Assembly (NCBI GenBank): GCA_946480445.1
Contig: CAMLJN010000003.1
Span: 124,001-188,000, forward strand
Reading direction: 5' to 3'
Source of the DNA: an uncultured Buttiauxella sp.
GTDB taxonomy: Bacteria > Pseudomonadota > Gammaproteobacteria > Enterobacterales > Enterobacteriaceae
DNA: 64,000 nt
The translations under genes were made by a program, and so were the position numbers. Each line of letters starts with the position of its first letter. The first letter of the stretch is position 1. Shown here one piece after another: positions 17,792-28,352 of the stretch. A model generated the notes under the pieces. It was not told where the DNA came from. It ran no database searches and worked only from the letters and a program-made list of their open reading frames with translations.

Positions 17792-20452
17792 TCACGAATC
17801 TGCGTTTTTCTCCAGCGGTAAAGTCAGGCTAACGATACCATCTTCAAGCTGGATGTCGACCTTAAAGCCGAGTTTCCGGGCCAGCGCCACCATGCCCTGG
17901 TTGTTGGGCATGGTAATGCCATTCAGACGCTGAAGGCCATGTTCGCAAGTATAGCCAATGAGCTTTTCTAACAGTCGACGACCTAACCCAAGCCCTTTTA
18001 GATCGGAACGTACCAGCACGGCAAACTCAGCATCAATATTGTCAGGATCTGAGATGGCGCGAGTGACGCCAATAATTTCATCGCAATCGCCGCGTTGACG
18101 AACGGCGACAAATGCCATTTCCCGATCGTAGTCGATCTGGGTCATATTGGCTAAATCCTCGTGGGTGAATTCATTGATCTCGCTGAAATAGCGGTAATAA
18201 AGATCTTCTTTTGTCACCTTTGCGATAAAGGCCTGCAGCTGCGGCTCGTCTTCCGGAAGGATGGGGCGGAACAGGCAGCTTTCACCGTTTTTCAGCGTCA
18301 CCTGTTCTTCCAGCTGATGCGGATAAGGCCTGACCGCAAGACGGGTATCGGGATCGCCTGTAAACGGTGCCAGCTGTAACGTCACGTCCAGCAGGGTGAA
18401 TTCATCGCCGGAGGCCAGCAAAGGATGAATATCCAGCCGATGAATTTCCGGGCAGTCGACAATCAGGTTGGACACCTGCACCAGCAGCTGGCTGATACCG
18501 GGAATATCCAGGGGGCGCAGGGCGCTGCGGCCACGAATTTTACCGCTCTTGATCGCCTGGATAACCAGATAGCGGGCAAGATTCATATTCAGCGGCGGCA
18601 GGGCGACGACGGCCTGCTGGTCTGGCCGCCACTCAATTCCCCCTTCACCGAGCATGATCAGCGGCCCAAATACCGGATCCTGCTCAACCACCACCCGAAG
18701 CTCCTGAGCACCGGCGCGGTTAGCCATGCTTTGCACTAATAACCCGTGGATGCGGGCCTGTGGCCAGGTCATTCTGACGCGATCGATAATGGCCTCGGCG
18801 GCCTGCTGTACTTCACTTGCCGTCCGTAAATAAAGCATAACCCCCTGGACTTCAGATTTATGCGGGATATCGGGAGATCTTAACTTCAGCGCTACCGGGT
18901 AGCCGATTTGTTCGGCAATATGCACCGCCTCGGCGCTGTCGCTGGCAATCCAGGTTGGCAGCGTGTTCAGCCCGTAAGCCTGTAAAACAGGACGGACTTC
19001 ATGAGTATCCAGCGACGTCGCGCCGTCGCGTAAGGCCTGCTGGATAAGTTCGTGAGCATAACTGGTGTTAGCCGCAAGGTTAGCGGGCAGGGCAGGTGTT
19101 TCACGCAGCTGCTTCTGGTTACGGCGATACTCGACCATATGCATGAACGCCGTCACCGTCCCTTCCGGTGTGCGATAGGTGGGTAAGCCTGCATCGCTGA
19201 ATAATCTGCGGGCCTCCTGAGAAGAAAATTCTCCGCACCAGTTGGTGATGATCGTGACGTATTTCCCTCGCGGGTGGCGCTGCAAGAGATCGATAAGGGC
19301 TGAAGCGCAGGCCGTCCCCGGCGCCGCGGCGCTGGGAGCATGAATGATCATCAGCGCATCGAAATCCTGGCTATCAAGCAGCACTTCAACCGCCTGCACA
19401 TAACGGGCCGAAGTTGCGTCATCGCGCAGATCCAAAGGATTGCCGCTTTCCACGCTGACGGGCAGCCTCTCCTGCAACTTCTTCAGCGTCTCTTCGCCCA
19501 GAGCCGCAAGTTTACCGTTGCGCAGCCAGAGCTCATCCAGCGCAAGCGCGGCAGGGGCTGCGCCATTGCTGACAATCATCAGTCTTTCGCCGCGCAGGGG
19601 GCGCATATGGCTCAGGGTCTCAACCGCAGAGAAAAGTTCATGCGTATCCTGTACGCGCAGCAGGCCCGCACGTTGAATCGCGGCATCCCAGGCAGAATCC
19701 AGTCCAGGATGGGTTTTAAGCAACGCCTGGGCTTTTGCGCTGCGCCCGCTTTTGATCACCAGGATAGGTTTGTTACGCGAGGCGCTTCGGGCGGCCGAGA
19801 CGAAGCGACGGGCATCGCTCAGGTGCTCCAGATAGAGCAAAATCGCACTGGTTTTGCTGTCGCGGGCCAGATAATCCAGCAGTTCATCAACGTCAATATC
19901 CAGGCTATCGCCCAGCGCGATAAACCAGGAAAACCCCATTTCACGCTGCTGCGCCCAGTCAAGGATCGTGTTAGAAACGGCGGCGGACTGGGAAATAAAT
20001 GCCAGCTTACCTTTTTGGATCGGCACGGGGGAGAAACTGGCGTTCAGCCCTTGCCAGGGGGCGAGTAAACCCAGGCTGTTTGGGCCGAGCAAGCGGATTT
20101 GCCAGCGGGTTGCACAGGCCTGTAAATCGGGCAACTGATCGGGCGAGGAAGAGAGGACGATGCAGGCTTTACAGCCTTTGCTGCCCAGCGCTTCCAGCAG
20201 TTCCAGGTTGCGCTTTGCATGTGTACAAATTACCGCAAGGTCGGGCGCAAACGGCAGGCTTGCAACATCGGGCCACGCGAGTACGCCGCATACGGCTTTG
20301 TGGGCTGGCGTAACGGGCATAACGGGGCCGTTAAAACCTCCGCCCAGCAGGTTACGCATCATCAGATAACCTGCGCGATCCGTTTTCGCTGAGGCTCCTA
20401 TTACGGCGATCGATTTGGGACGCAGCAGCGCCTCCAGCCCACGTTGACTCAT
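17792..20452 (-). CDS. patZ: Protein lysine acetyltransferase PatZ (Pka/YfiQ)
   Basis: An 886-residue enzyme, the same length as E. coli PatZ. Residues ~1-690 are an ADP-forming acyl-CoA synthetase-like region (CoA-binding fold from residue 8, then an ATP-grasp-like part), thought to be catalytically inactive and regulatory. The last ~170 residues form a GNAT acetyltransferase domain, with the acetyl-CoA binding loop in LKGLGLGRRLLEKLI. It acetylates acetyl-CoA synthetase and other proteins. Directly downstream of tapT, as in K-12. Confidence 0.95.
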   Translation of the reverse strand: MSQRGLEALLRPKSIAVIGASAKTDRAGYLMMRNLLGGGFNGPVMPVTPAHKAVCGVLAWPDVASLPFAPDLAVICTHAKRNLELLEALGSKGCKACIVLSSSPDQLPDLQACATRWQIRLLGPNSLGLLAPWQGLNASFSPVPIQKGKLAFISQSAAVSNTILDWAQQREMGFSWFIALGDSLDIDVDELLDYLARDSKTSAILLYLEHLSDARRFVSAARSASRNKPILVIKSGRSAKAQALLKTHPGLDSAWDAAIQRAGLLRVQDTHELFSAVETLSHMRPLRGERLMIVSNGAAPAALALDELWLRNGKLAALGEETLKKLQERLPVSVESGNPLDLRDDATSARYVQAVEVLLDSQDFDALMIIHAPSAAAPGTACASALIDLLQRHPRGKYVTIITNWCGEFSSQEARRLFSDAGLPTYRTPEGTVTAFMHMVEYRRNQKQLRETPALPANLAANTSYAHELIQQALRDGATSLDTHEVRPVLQAYGLNTLPTWIASDSAEAVHIAEQIGYPVALKLRSPDIPHKSEVQGVMLYLRTASEVQQAAEAIIDRVRMTWPQARIHGLLVQSMANRAGAQELRVVVEQDPVFGPLIMLGEGGIEWRPDQQAVVALPPLNMNLARYLVIQAIKSGKIRGRSALRPLDIPGISQLLVQVSNLIVDCPEIHRLDIHPLLASGDEFTLLDVTLQLAPFTGDPDTRLAVRPYPHQLEEQVTLKNGESCLFRPILPEDEPQLQAFIAKVTKEDLYYRYFSEINEFTHEDLANMTQIDYDREMAFVAVRQRGDCDEIIGVTRAISDPDNIDAEFAVLVRSDLKGLGLGRRLLEKLIGYTCEHGLQRLNGITMPNNQGMVALARKLGFKVDIQLEDGIVSLTLPLEKNADS

Positions 20453-20484
20453 TGCTCTCTCCCCTGAGATTTCTCTACCCGAGT

Positions 20485-21186
20485 TTAAGCGCTTTCCGGC
20501 TCCGCTGCTGTGATGTTCGCCTGATGATGAGGTTTCCCTGCCAGATAGCGCTCACGGAATAGCGTGAAATGCTCTGTTAAGCCCGTCGAAGCCTGCGTAT
20601 CTCCCGCCTGTTCAAGTAGGGCCGCCGCGACCTCGGCCGTGCAGTATTGCCCGTCCGCGTGGGCGACACGTAAGCGGTAGGCCGAAGAAATACTTAAATC
20701 GACAGAGATAACCGGGAGGGCATCGAGCCAGGGGCTTTTACGAAACATTTTGCGTGCTTCGGTCCAGGTGCCATCCAGCATGATAAATAAAGGCGGTTTG
20801 CCGCTCAGCGGGGGAGAGGTTAGCACCGCTCGCCCTTCATCAGCATAAGAGGCGGGGAAGACGACCATCGGCTGATAATCAGGGTTGGCCACTAAATCAA
20901 GCATCTCCTGCGGTGGCTCGGTGCGCGACCACTGAAAAGCTGCCGTGTCTGGCAGAATATCGGCGATCAAACGGCCGGTATTGCTGGGCTTCATCGGCTC
21001 GGTGTCGAACATGACCAGGCAAAAACGGCTGCGTGCGGGCTGAGGCCGTAGCGTATCGCACAGACAAAGCTTCAACGGAAGCAGGCAGCGCTGGCAACGG
21101 CGAATACGGTTGCCACGGGCAAGAAAGGGGCGAGTGGCGCGCGCCAGGCGTTCAGCGCGAAGTTTCAGGACGGCGTTTTCGGTCAT
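20485..21186 (-). CDS. tapT: tRNA-uridine aminocarboxypropyltransferase TapT (YfiP)
   Basis: A 233-residue DTW-domain protein that makes acp3U47 in tRNA from S-adenosylmethionine in E. coli. The DTW-type motif is seen in MLDGTWTEARKMFR. N-terminal cysteines in RRCQRCLLPLKLCLC form a probable zinc site. 33 bp from patZ in the same orientation, so probably one operon. Confidence 0.93.
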   Translation of the reverse strand: MTENAVLKLRAERLARATRPFLARGNRIRRCQRCLLPLKLCLCDTLRPQPARSRFCLVMFDTEPMKPSNTGRLIADILPDTAAFQWSRTEPPQEMLDLVANPDYQPMVVFPASYADEGRAVLTSPPLSGKPPLFIMLDGTWTEARKMFRKSPWLDALPVISVDLSISSAYRLRVAHADGQYCTAEVAAALLEQAGDTQASTGLTEHFTLFRERYLAGKPHHQANITAAEPESA

Positions 21187-21263
21187 CAGGGATACGGAAG
21201 CAAAAACGCTATTCTAGCGTAGATAGTGAAGCCGGGCATAAGAATCGTGCCCGGCTGCAAAAC

Positions 21264-21683
21264 TTAGAGATTTTCGTTCAGCCAGCTGTCAAAAGGGGCT
21301 TTAGGCAAGGCACCGTTCAGCATATCCACCCTTTCTCCCTTCTTAAAAATCATAATGGTCGGAATGCTGCGGATCTGAAAGCGGGCGCTCAGGGCCTGCT
21401 CTGCTTCGGTATTTACCTTCACAAAACGTACTTTGCCGCTGCGTTCTTCTGCCACATCTTCAAAAATCGGTGCAAAGTTAACGCAGGGGCCGCACCACGG
21501 CGCCCAGAAATCGACCACCACGGGAAGATCGTCCTGCAGGAGCTTGTCGAGGGTTTCGCTGGTGGCGTTGATGACTTCGCCATCAAAGAGTTCATGTCCA
21601 CAGCGACCGCATTTTGCAACGTCGTTAATACGGTCGTCAGGAATGCGATTAATCGCCTGACAGGCGGCACAAACGGTATTCAT
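21264..21683 (-). CDS. trxC: Thioredoxin 2 TrxC
   Basis: A 139-residue thioredoxin with an N-terminal zinc ribbon (Cys5, Cys8, Cys25, Cys28) and the active site WCGPC with Cys64 and Cys67. Cytoplasmic disulfide reductase that is OxyR-induced in E. coli; I did not identify an OxyR site here with confidence. Divergent from yfiF. Confidence 0.97.
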   Translation of the reverse strand: MNTVCAACQAINRIPDDRINDVAKCGRCGHELFDGEVINATSETLDKLLQDDLPVVVDFWAPWCGPCVNFAPIFEDVAEERSGKVRFVKVNTEAEQALSARFQIRSIPTIMIFKKGERVDMLNGALPKAPFDSWLNENL

Positions 21684-21885
21684 AACTAACCTCTAAGGAG
21701 TGAGAGCGGCGACATTAACCGATAATGTTTCGGAGATGTTAAACAGTATCGGTGATTCCATCGCTGTCAACAAAGCGATTTATTCGATGAATATAATAGT
21801 TATTAGCTTTTGACCGAAGTTAATGGCTAAGCAGTGCCACATCGGGTAATCTGCGCGCCACGCGCTCAGCCAGGTGGAGAGAAGA

Positions 21886-22947
21886 ATGAACGAAGAATTT
21901 AAAGGTAAAAGCGGCAAGGTCAAAGTGATGTATGTCCGCGGTGACGATGACAGCGAAAAACGCAGCCAAAACCCGCGTACTGGTAAAGGTGGTGGGCGTG
22001 CGTCAGCTCCGTCACGCGGTGAGGGCAAAGGTCGCCCACGTCGTGATGACAAGCCTGGTGCCGGGCGCGATCGCAATCGTCACGAAGATCGTGAAGACCG
22101 CGGTGATTCACCGTGGCGTACGGTTTCCCGTGCTCCGCGCGTTGAGGAATCAACCACGCCGGATCACGGCGGGATTAGCGGTAAGAGTTTTGTAGACCCG
22201 GAAGTCATCCGCCGCCAGCGCGCGGAAGAAACCCGTGTTTACGGTGAGAACGCTTGTCAGGCCCTGTTCCAGAGCCGTCCGGATTGTATCGTGCGCGCCT
22301 GGTTTATCCAGAGCGTCACGCCGCGCTTCAAAGAAGCGCTGCGCTGGATGGCCGCTAACCGCAAAGCCTACCATGTAGTGGAAGATGCGGAGCTGGTGAA
22401 AGCTTCCGGCACCGAGCACCATGGCGGCGTTTGCTTCCTGATTAAAAAGCGCAGCGGTAAAAGCGTACAGAGTTGGTTGTCCCAGGCGGGCGAAGACGAT
22501 TGTGTGCTGGCGCTGGAAGACGTAGGAAACCCGCATAACCTCGGCGGTATTATGCGTAGCTGTGCGCATTTCGGCGTGAAAGGCCTGCTGGTGCAGGATG
22601 CTTCCCTGCTGGAATCGGGTGCAGCCGTTCGTACCGCGGAAGGCGGAGCCGAACATGTTCAGGCGATCAGCGGTGATACATTTACCGACGGGCTTGAGCA
22701 GTTCCGCAAAGCGGGTTACGCCATCGTGACCACATCCAGTCACAAAGGGACGCCGCTGTTTAAAGCCGAGCTGCCAAAGAAAATGGTGCTGGTGCTGGGT
22801 CAGGAACGCGAAGGCGTAACCGAAGCGACCTTTGACAATGCTGATATGAGCATTGCCATCGACGGTACGGGCAACGTGGAAAGCCTGAACGTGTCCGTTG
22901 CGACCGGCGTACTGCTGGCCGAATGGTGGCGTCAGAATAAAGCCTGA
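21886..22947 (+). CDS. yfiF: SpoU-family tRNA/rRNA 2'-O-methyltransferase YfiF
   Basis: A 353-residue SPOUT-class methyltransferase. Residues ~1-100 are a highly charged Arg/Gly/Asp-rich, probably disordered arm that binds RNA. A substrate-binding domain follows ([12 protein letters not shown]). The SpoU knot lies in the last ~150 residues, with [27 protein letters not shown] and [14 protein letters not shown]. Start ATG 21886 follows GGAGAGAAG and matches the K-12 N-terminus; an upstream GTG at 21874 is less likely. The RNA target is not established here. Confidence 0.9.
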   Translation: MNEEFKGKSGKVKVMYVRGDDDSEKRSQNPRTGKGGGRASAPSRGEGKGRPRRDDKPGAGRDRNRHEDREDRGDSPWRTVSRAPRVEESTTPDHGGISGKSFVDPEVIRRQRAEETRVYGENACQALFQSRPDCIVRAWFIQSVTPRFKEALRWMAANRKAYHVVEDAELVKASGTEHHGGVCFLIKKRSGKSVQSWLSQAGEDDCVLALEDVGNPHNLGGIMRSCAHFGVKGLLVQDASLLESGAAVRTAEGGAEHVQAISGDTFTDGLEQFRKAGYAIVTTSSHKGTPLFKAELPKKMVLVLGQEREGVTEATFDNADMSIAIDGTGNVESLNVSVATGVLLAEWWRQNKA

Positions 22948-22970
22948 CCTGATTCCGGCGTTACCCTTTA

Positions 22971-23000
22971 AAAAGCCAGCTTAAAGAAGCTGGCTTTTTT
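22971..23000. terminator. Bidirectional terminator between yfiF and ung
   Basis: AAAAAGCCAGCTT pairs with AAGCTGGCTTTTTT around a four-base loop and serves both convergent genes. Confidence 0.88.
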
Positions 23001-23004
23001 ATGT

Positions 23005-23688
23005 CTACTGGTTGGGGAGTTTTGGCGTCCAGTCTATTGGGGCATCGCCGCGCGCAATCAAATACTCATTCGTTTTTGCGAAGTGCCCGCAGCCCAGGAA
23101 GCCCCGATGGGCGGAAAGGGGGGAGGGATGAGGCGCCTGCAAAACATGATGGCGTTTGCGATCGATAATGCTGCCTTTTTTCTGCGCATGCGATCCCCAA
23201 AGGAGAAACACCACGCCCTCACAGTGCTCGTTAATCAGCGCGATGACCTTGTCGGTAAAGGTTTCCCAGCCCAGACGAGCGTGCGAATGCGCTTTGCCTG
23301 CCTCAACGGTCAGCACGGTATTTAACAGCAGTACGCCCTGATGCGCCCAGCTTTCAAGATATCCGTGGTTTGGCCGGACAAAATCCGGGAAATTGCTTTG
23401 CAATTCTTTATACATATTGCCGAGGGAGGGTGGCACGGCTACGCCCGGCAGCACCGAGAACGCCAGCCCATGCGCCTGACCCGGGCCGTGGTAGGGATCC
23501 TGCCCCAGTATCACCACTTTAATGTCCCCCAGTTCGGTAAACCGAAAAGCGTTAAACACGTCTTTCTGCGGCGGGTAAACGGTGACGCCTGCGGCGCGTT
23601 CAGCGGCAACGCTGCTCAGCGTGTGAATGAAATAGGGCTGCTGCTTCTCTTGGGCCAGCACATCGTGCCAGGTAAGTGGTGTGGTCAT
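23005..23688 (-). CDS. ung: Uracil-DNA glycosylase Ung
   Basis: A 227-residue family-1 uracil-DNA glycosylase that starts base-excision repair of deaminated cytosine. The water-activating motif [18 protein letters not shown] and the C-terminal [11 protein letters not shown] loop are present. The start at 23688 ([17 protein letters not shown]) follows GGAG and matches the family; a longer frame upstream is unsupported. Confidence 0.97.
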   Translation of the reverse strand: MTTPLTWHDVLAQEKQQPYFIHTLSSVAAERAAGVTVYPPQKDVFNAFRFTELGDIKVVILGQDPYHGPGQAHGLAFSVLPGVAVPPSLGNMYKELQSNFPDFVRPNHGYLESWAHQGVLLLNTVLTVEAGKAHSHARLGWETFTDKVIALINEHCEGVVFLLWGSHAQKKGSIIDRKRHHVLQAPHPSPLSAHRGFLGCGHFAKTNEYLIARGDAPIDWTPKLPNQ

Positions 23689-23827
23689 TTCGCTCTCCTG
23701 CGAAGGGTCATGGCGATAGAGTAACTGCTTCTTTCTGCTAAGCAAAATTTGCAGGGGTCAGCATCCCCGCCAGGTAAAAAAAAGTTGAATATTTACAATT
23801 TTTTTAATTTTTAGCGCCCTGGCTAAG

Positions 23828-23928
23828 TTGATGTAAAACAAATAAATGATATGATACCCACAATTAACACAGGGATTTTATTGATTTAAATCAAAGTTGG
23901 CGGAGGGTGAGGCTGGTATATAGATCAT
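23828..23928 (+). promoter_or_regulatory. Twin FNR sites and promoter of grcA
   Basis: A perfect FNR palindrome, TTGATTTAAATCAA, is at 23881-23894, and a second, TTGATGTAAAACAA, at 23828-23841. Their centres are 53 bp apart, the same as the -40.5/-93.5 pair of E. coli yfiD. A TATATAGAT sequence near 23916-23924 fits the -10 element. This indicates strong anaerobic activation with the upstream site damping expression under full anaerobiosis, as in E. coli. The rest of 23689-24007 holds no gene. Confidence 0.88.
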
Positions 23929-24007
23929 CAACGCAACAAAGGTTTTACCAATGAGCCAGCATGTGGCCCAACAGAATCAGCAAAATTAGCCCATAGGGAG
24001 AAACAAA

Positions 24008-24391
24008 ATGATTACTGGTATCCAGATTACAAAAGCTGCAAACGACGAACTTCTGAATTCTTTCTGGCTGCTCGACAGCGAGAAAGGCGAAGCGCGCTGC
24101 GTATGTGCAAAAGCGGGCTTTGCGGAAGATGAAGTGGTTTCCGTAAGCAAGCTGGGTCAGATTGAGTACCGCGAAATTCCAATGGAAGTGAAACCGGAAG
24201 TGCGTGTGGAAGGTGGTCAGCACCTGAACGTTAACGTGCTGCGCCGTGAAACCCTGCTGGATGCCGTTGAGCACCCGGAAAAATACCCGCAGCTGACCAT
24301 TCGTGTTTCTGGTTACGCGGTGCGTTTCAACTCGCTGACGCCTGAACAGCAGCGCGACGTTATCGCTCGTACTTTTACTGAAAGCCTGTAA
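24008..24391 (+). CDS. grcA: Autonomous glycyl radical cofactor GrcA (YfiD)
   Basis: A 127-residue homologue of the C-terminal domain of pyruvate formate-lyase. The radical glycine lies in the motif [10 protein letters not shown]. It replaces the oxygen-cleaved end of PFL and restores activity after oxidative damage. Strong ribosome site AGGGAG and FNR-controlled promoter upstream. Terminator downstream. Confidence 0.97.
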   Translation: MITGIQITKAANDELLNSFWLLDSEKGEARCVCAKAGFAEDEVVSVSKLGQIEYREIPMEVKPEVRVEGGQHLNVNVLRRETLLDAVEHPEKYPQLTIRVSGYAVRFNSLTPEQQRDVIARTFTESL

Positions 24392-24407
24392 GCCTTCAAA
24401 GAATGCA

Positions 24408-24436
24408 AAAGCCGACTCGGCGATGAGTCGGCTTTT
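24408..24436 (+). terminator. Terminator of grcA
   Basis: AAGCCGACTC / GAGTCGGCTT stem with a six-base loop and a T6 tail. Confidence 0.88.
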
Positions 24437-24492
24437 TTATGGGGTTGGCGCGAAAGTCCTGCACTAAGGGCCAAAACGTTCACTCCGGGCAT

Positions 24493-24523
24493 AAAAAAAC
24501 CGTCTCATATGAGACGGTTTTTT
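24493..24523. terminator. Terminator of srmB (bidirectional shape)
   Basis: AAAAAAACCGTCTC ATAT GAGACGGTTTTTT forms a symmetrical hairpin immediately after the srmB stop codon on the minus strand. Confidence 0.88.
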
Positions 24524-24537
24524 GTTGTGCTGCTGAA

Positions 24538-25860
24538 TTATTCCGCAGACTCAGCTTTCGCCGAAACAGGCTTACGGCGCTTGCCGATATTTTTCTTATC
24601 GCGATGGCGTACCTTCACGCGCGGTTTTTCTTTCTCTTGTTTCTTCTTCTCTTCGCGTTTGGCCAGCACCTTCTTCGACGGCTTGCCGGTAAGCTTCTCA
24701 CTTGGTGCTCGCGTTGTCGGGCGCAGCTCGTCAATCACTCGTGATTTTAGCGGCTCTTTCATATAGCGCGTAATTTTGCCAAGCAGCAGGTGATCGTGAG
24801 CCTCCACCAGCGAAATAGCGGTGCCTTTCAGGCCAGCACGGCCCGTACGGCCAATGCGGTGCAGGTAGGTATCGGCGGTACGCGGCATATCGAAGTTAAA
24901 GACGTGGCTAACGTCCGGAATATCAATCCCGCGGGCGGCAACGTCGGTGGCGATAAGCACGTTAACGCGCCCGTCGGTCAGACGTTTGATCGCCTCGGTA
25001 CGTTTCATCTGCACCATTTCGCCTTCGAGATAGCAGGTGTTAATGCCCGCTTCACGCAGCCAGGCGACCAGCTCATGCACTCGCTCGCGCTTGCGGACAA
25101 ACACGATGGAACGGGTCGCATCAGGCTGCTGAAGCAGATTTACCAGAAGCTTCGTTTTATGCTCTACGTCATCAGCACGGTAGTACCACTGATGGATTTT
25201 CTTACGTTCGCGAGTGGATGGCGTGGCAGAAACTTCAACGGGATCTTCGAGCAGACGCTCTGCGAAGTCCTTAATCGCATCGCCTTCAAGCGTTGCGGAG
25301 AACAGCATGGTCTGTTTGCGCCAGCGGGTTTCTGCGGCAATGGTTTCGATATCCTGCGCAAAACCTAAGTCCAGCATACGATCGGCTTCGTCCAGGATCA
25401 GCGTTTCTACCGCGCGACAGTCAAAGTTCTCTTCTTTGATGTATTGCAGCAGGCGGCCCGTCGTGGCGACGACAATGTCCTGGTTTTCGCTGAATACCTC
25501 AGCGTGGTTCATATAGGCCACGCCGCCGGTGATGGTGGCGATATCCAGATGGGTATGTTTCGCCAGCTCACGAGCGTGATCCGCCACCTGCATCGCCAGC
25601 TCACGGGTTGGCGTGACGATTAAAATACGCGGCGGGCCGGATTTTTTGCGTGGGAAGTCGAGCAAATGCTGTAACACTGGCAGCAGATAAGCCGCCGTTT
25701 TACCGGTACCCGTTGGTGCGGAACCCAGGACGTCACGCCCCTCAAGCGCAGGAGGAATGGCGGCAGCCTGAATGGCTGTCGGGCGAGTAAAGCCCTTGTC
25801 CTGGAGCGCGTCCAAAAGGCTTTCGTCTAGTTCGAGTTCGGAAAAAGTGCTTACAGTCAT
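24538..25860 (-). CDS. srmB: DEAD-box RNA helicase SrmB
   Basis: A 440-residue DEAD-box helicase needed early in 50S ribosome assembly. Motifs in order: Q motif region GFTRPTAIQ, motif I APTGTGKT, motif II DEAD in LILDEADRML, motif III SAT, motif VI HRIGRTGRAG. A basic, low-complexity C-terminal tail (KREEKKKQEKEKPRVKVRHR) binds rRNA. Slightly shorter than E. coli SrmB in the tail. Confidence 0.96.
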   Translation of the reverse strand: MTVSTFSELELDESLLDALQDKGFTRPTAIQAAAIPPALEGRDVLGSAPTGTGKTAAYLLPVLQHLLDFPRKKSGPPRILIVTPTRELAMQVADHARELAKHTHLDIATITGGVAYMNHAEVFSENQDIVVATTGRLLQYIKEENFDCRAVETLILDEADRMLDLGFAQDIETIAAETRWRKQTMLFSATLEGDAIKDFAERLLEDPVEVSATPSTRERKKIHQWYYRADDVEHKTKLLVNLLQQPDATRSIVFVRKRERVHELVAWLREAGINTCYLEGEMVQMKRTEAIKRLTDGRVNVLIATDVAARGIDIPDVSHVFNFDMPRTADTYLHRIGRTGRAGLKGTAISLVEAHDHLLLGKITRYMKEPLKSRVIDELRPTTRAPSEKLTGKPSKKVLAKREEKKKQEKEKPRVKVRHRDKKNIGKRRKPVSAKAESAE

Positions 25861-25993
25861 GGTCTACCTCTATGTGGGGCGCCGATTATAGACGTTATGG
25901 CCGCGATCTTCATCTGTTAGTGTATCTAAGTGATGCTTTTCCTGGCATCGAGTTTCACATATGCTACAGCGGTTTCTTTACAGGGTAGATAAG

Positions 25994-26731
25994 ATGTCCA
26001 GGCAAAAAGCGCTTTTGCGCCGTGACGGATTCACATTTAAGCAGTTTTTTATTGCGCACGATCGTTGTGCGATGAAAGTCGGTACGGACGGGTGTTTACT
26101 TGGCGCGTGGGCACCTGTGGTGAAAGTAAAAAATGTGCTGGATATTGGCACCGGCAGCGGTTTATTAGCGCTGATGCTTGCGCAGCGCACTGCGGATGAC
26201 GTGACCATTGATGCCGTAGAGCTGGACCCCGCTGCCGCCGGGCAGGCCGCAGAAAATGCCAGCGCATGCCGCTGGGCGTCGCGTATTCGCGTGCATTGTG
26301 CCGATATTCGCGAGTGGGCTCAACAGGCTACACAGCGCTATTCTCTGATTGTCAGCAATCCGCCATTTTTTGAACAAGGTAGCAACTGCGCTTCGCCTGA
26401 GCGCGCGCAGGCCCGTTATACCACCACCCTTGATCATAGCGCCCTGTTAACCAGCGCGGCGCAGCTTATCACCGAAGACGGTTTTTTCTGCGTGATTATG
26501 CCTGAAGCGGCGGGAACGGCGTTTACAGCGCTGGCAAAAAGTCAGGGATGGTTTGTGCGATATCGCACCGATGTTGCCGACAACGAAACCCGCTTGCCGC
26601 ACCGGGTGATGCTGGCTCTCTCGCCGACAGACGGGGAATATTTCACTGAGCGGCTGGTGATTCGCGGGCCAGACCAGAGCTATTCTGAAGGCTACTGTGG
26701 TCTGACCCAGGATTTCTACTTGTTTATGTAG
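25994..26731 (+). CDS. trmN6: tRNA1(Val) (adenine(37)-N6)-methyltransferase TrmN6 (YfiC)
   Basis: A 245-residue SAM-dependent methyltransferase making m6A37 in tRNA1-Val. The SAM-binding loop is [12 protein letters not shown] and the catalytic N6-adenine motif is NPPFFEQG (the usual NPPY has Phe here, as is tolerated in the family). The start ATG 25994 gives the family N-terminus; an upstream ATG at 25961 is rejected. Its 3' end overlaps the convergent nadB by 16 bp. Confidence 0.93.
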   Translation: MSRQKALLRRDGFTFKQFFIAHDRCAMKVGTDGCLLGAWAPVVKVKNVLDIGTGSGLLALMLAQRTADDVTIDAVELDPAAAGQAAENASACRWASRIRVHCADIREWAQQATQRYSLIVSNPPFFEQGSNCASPERAQARYTTTLDHSALLTSAAQLITEDGFFCVIMPEAAGTAFTALAKSQGWFVRYRTDVADNETRLPHRVMLALSPTDGEYFTERLVIRGPDQSYSEGYCGLTQDFYLFM

Positions 26732-28332
26732 AGCGGGGAAAGGATGCTCGGCCCGGATGGTTCTGCCAGCGCCGGATAGTCGAGCGTGTAGTGCAATCCA
26801 CGGCTTTCTTTACGCTGCATCGCGCAGCGTACGATAAGCTCGGCTACCTGCACCAGATTTCGCAGCTCCAGCAGATTATTCGACACGCGGAAATTCGCGT
26901 AGTACTCATCAATTTCCTGTTGCAGCATGGTGATGCGCCGCAAAGCCCGTTCAAGGCGGCGTGTCGTCCGCACGATCCCCACGTAATCCCACATAAACAG
27001 CCGTAGTTCATGCCAGTTGTGTTGAATCACCACCTGCTCATCCGGGTTATCCACGCGGCTGTCATCCCATTCAGGCAGGGATTTAGTTTCGCGGGCAAAG
27101 GGGATGCGCTTCATTATATCTTCCGCTGCGGACCAGCCGTAGACCAGGCATTCCAGCAGGGAGTTTGAGGCCATACGATTCGCTCCGTGCAAGCCTGTAT
27201 AGGTCACTTCCCCTATAGCGTACAGTCCGTCAACGTCCGTGCGGCCGTTCTCGTCGATCATTACGCCGCCACAGGTATAGTGCGCAGCAGGTACGACAGG
27301 CACGGGCTCTTTTGTCAGATCGATGCCAAGGCCCATCAGCTTTTCGTAGATGGTCGGGAAGTGGTGGCGCACAAACTCTGCAGGTTTGTGGCTGATATCC
27401 AGGTACATACAGTCTGCACCCAGTCGTTTCATTTCATGGTCGATAGCCCGCGCCACAATATCTCGCGGGGCAAGCTCAGCGCGTTCGTCAAAGTCAGGCA
27501 TAAAACGCGTCCCATCCGGGCGTTTAAGCAAGGCACCTTCGCCGCGCAGCGCTTCCGTCAGCAGAAAATTACGTGCCTGAGGGTGGAAAAGCGCCGTCGG
27601 GTGAAACTGATTGAATTCAAGATTCGCGACACGGCAGCCCGCACGCCAGGCCATCGCAATGCCGTCGCCGGACGAAATATCCGGGTTGGTGGTGTACTGA
27701 TAAACTTTAGAAGCTCCGCCGGTTGCCAGTACGACCGCTTTCGCGCGGCAGGTTTCCACTTTCTCGCGATTGCGATTCCAGACCCATGCGCCAACCACTC
27801 GGCGAGTGCCCGGTAACCCTATCTTGTCCGAGACAATCAGATCGACGGCGTTGCTGCGCTCAATCACACGTATATTTGGGTGGCTCAGCGCTTTGCCGAC
27901 CAGCGTAGTTTCGACTTCTTTACCTGTGGCATCGGCAGCGTGAAGGATACGGCGGTGGCTGTGTCCTCCTTCCCGGGTCAGATGATAGCTTTCCGCGCCG
28001 TCAGGCTGAATTTCGGTATCAAACAGCACACCCTGATCGATGAGCCACTGCACGCAATGGCGCGCGTTGCTGGCGACAAACTCTACCGCTTCGCGTTCAC
28101 AGATCCCTGCACCGGCAATGAGCGTATCTTCTACATGCGAGGCGATGCTGTCCGTTTCATCAAAAACTGCGGCAATCCCCCCCTGCGCATAAAAAGTCGA
28201 TCCTTCATTGATCGGACCTTTACTCAGCACAATGACCCGGCAGCTTTGGGCAAGGCGTAGGGCGAGGGAGAGACCGGCTGCGCCGCTACCCACAATCAGT
28301 ACATCACAGGCAAGTTCGGAATCTGGGATCAT
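26716..28332 (-). CDS. nadB: L-aspartate oxidase NadB
   Basis: A 538-residue FAD enzyme that oxidises L-aspartate to iminoaspartate, the first step of de novo NAD synthesis. The FAD dinucleotide fold [15 protein letters not shown] is near the N-terminus; the active site regions [14 protein letters not shown]-like ([13 protein letters not shown]) and [16 protein letters not shown] are intact. The start at 28332 ([15 protein letters not shown]) is chosen by alignment to the K-12 start. Only two bases separate it from a NadR box, so the box occupies the ribosome-binding region. Confidence 0.95.
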   Translation of the reverse strand: MIPDSELACDVLIVGSGAAGLSLALRLAQSCRVIVLSKGPINEGSTFYAQGGIAAVFDETDSIASHVEDTLIAGAGICEREAVEFVASNARHCVQWLIDQGVLFDTEIQPDGAESYHLTREGGHSHRRILHAADATGKEVETTLVGKALSHPNIRVIERSNAVDLIVSDKIGLPGTRRVVGAWVWNRNREKVETCRAKAVVLATGGASKVYQYTTNPDISSGDGIAMAWRAGCRVANLEFNQFHPTALFHPQARNFLLTEALRGEGALLKRPDGTRFMPDFDERAELAPRDIVARAIDHEMKRLGADCMYLDISHKPAEFVRHHFPTIYEKLMGLGIDLTKEPVPVVPAAHYTCGGVMIDENGRTDVDGLYAIGEVTYTGLHGANRMASNSLLECLVYGWSAAEDIMKRIPFARETKSLPEWDDSRVDNPDEQVVIQHNWHELRLFMWDYVGIVRTTRRLERALRRITMLQQEIDEYYANFRVSNNLLELRNLVQVAELIVRCAMQRKESRGLHYTLDYPALAEPSGPSILSPLYINK

Positions 28333-28334
28333 GA

Positions 28335-28352
28335 TGTTTAATTTACTAAACA
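28335..28352 (-). promoter_or_regulatory. NadR box of nadB
   Basis: TGTTTA-ATTTAC-TAAACA is a perfect TGTTTA-N6-TAAACA palindrome, the NadR operator, two bases upstream of the nadB start codon. A second TAAACA half-site is at 28421-28426. Repression by NadR with NAD(H)/ATP as effector is expected. The stretch 28353-28650 holds the divergent nadB and rpoE upstream regions and no gene that I can support. Confidence 0.88.
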
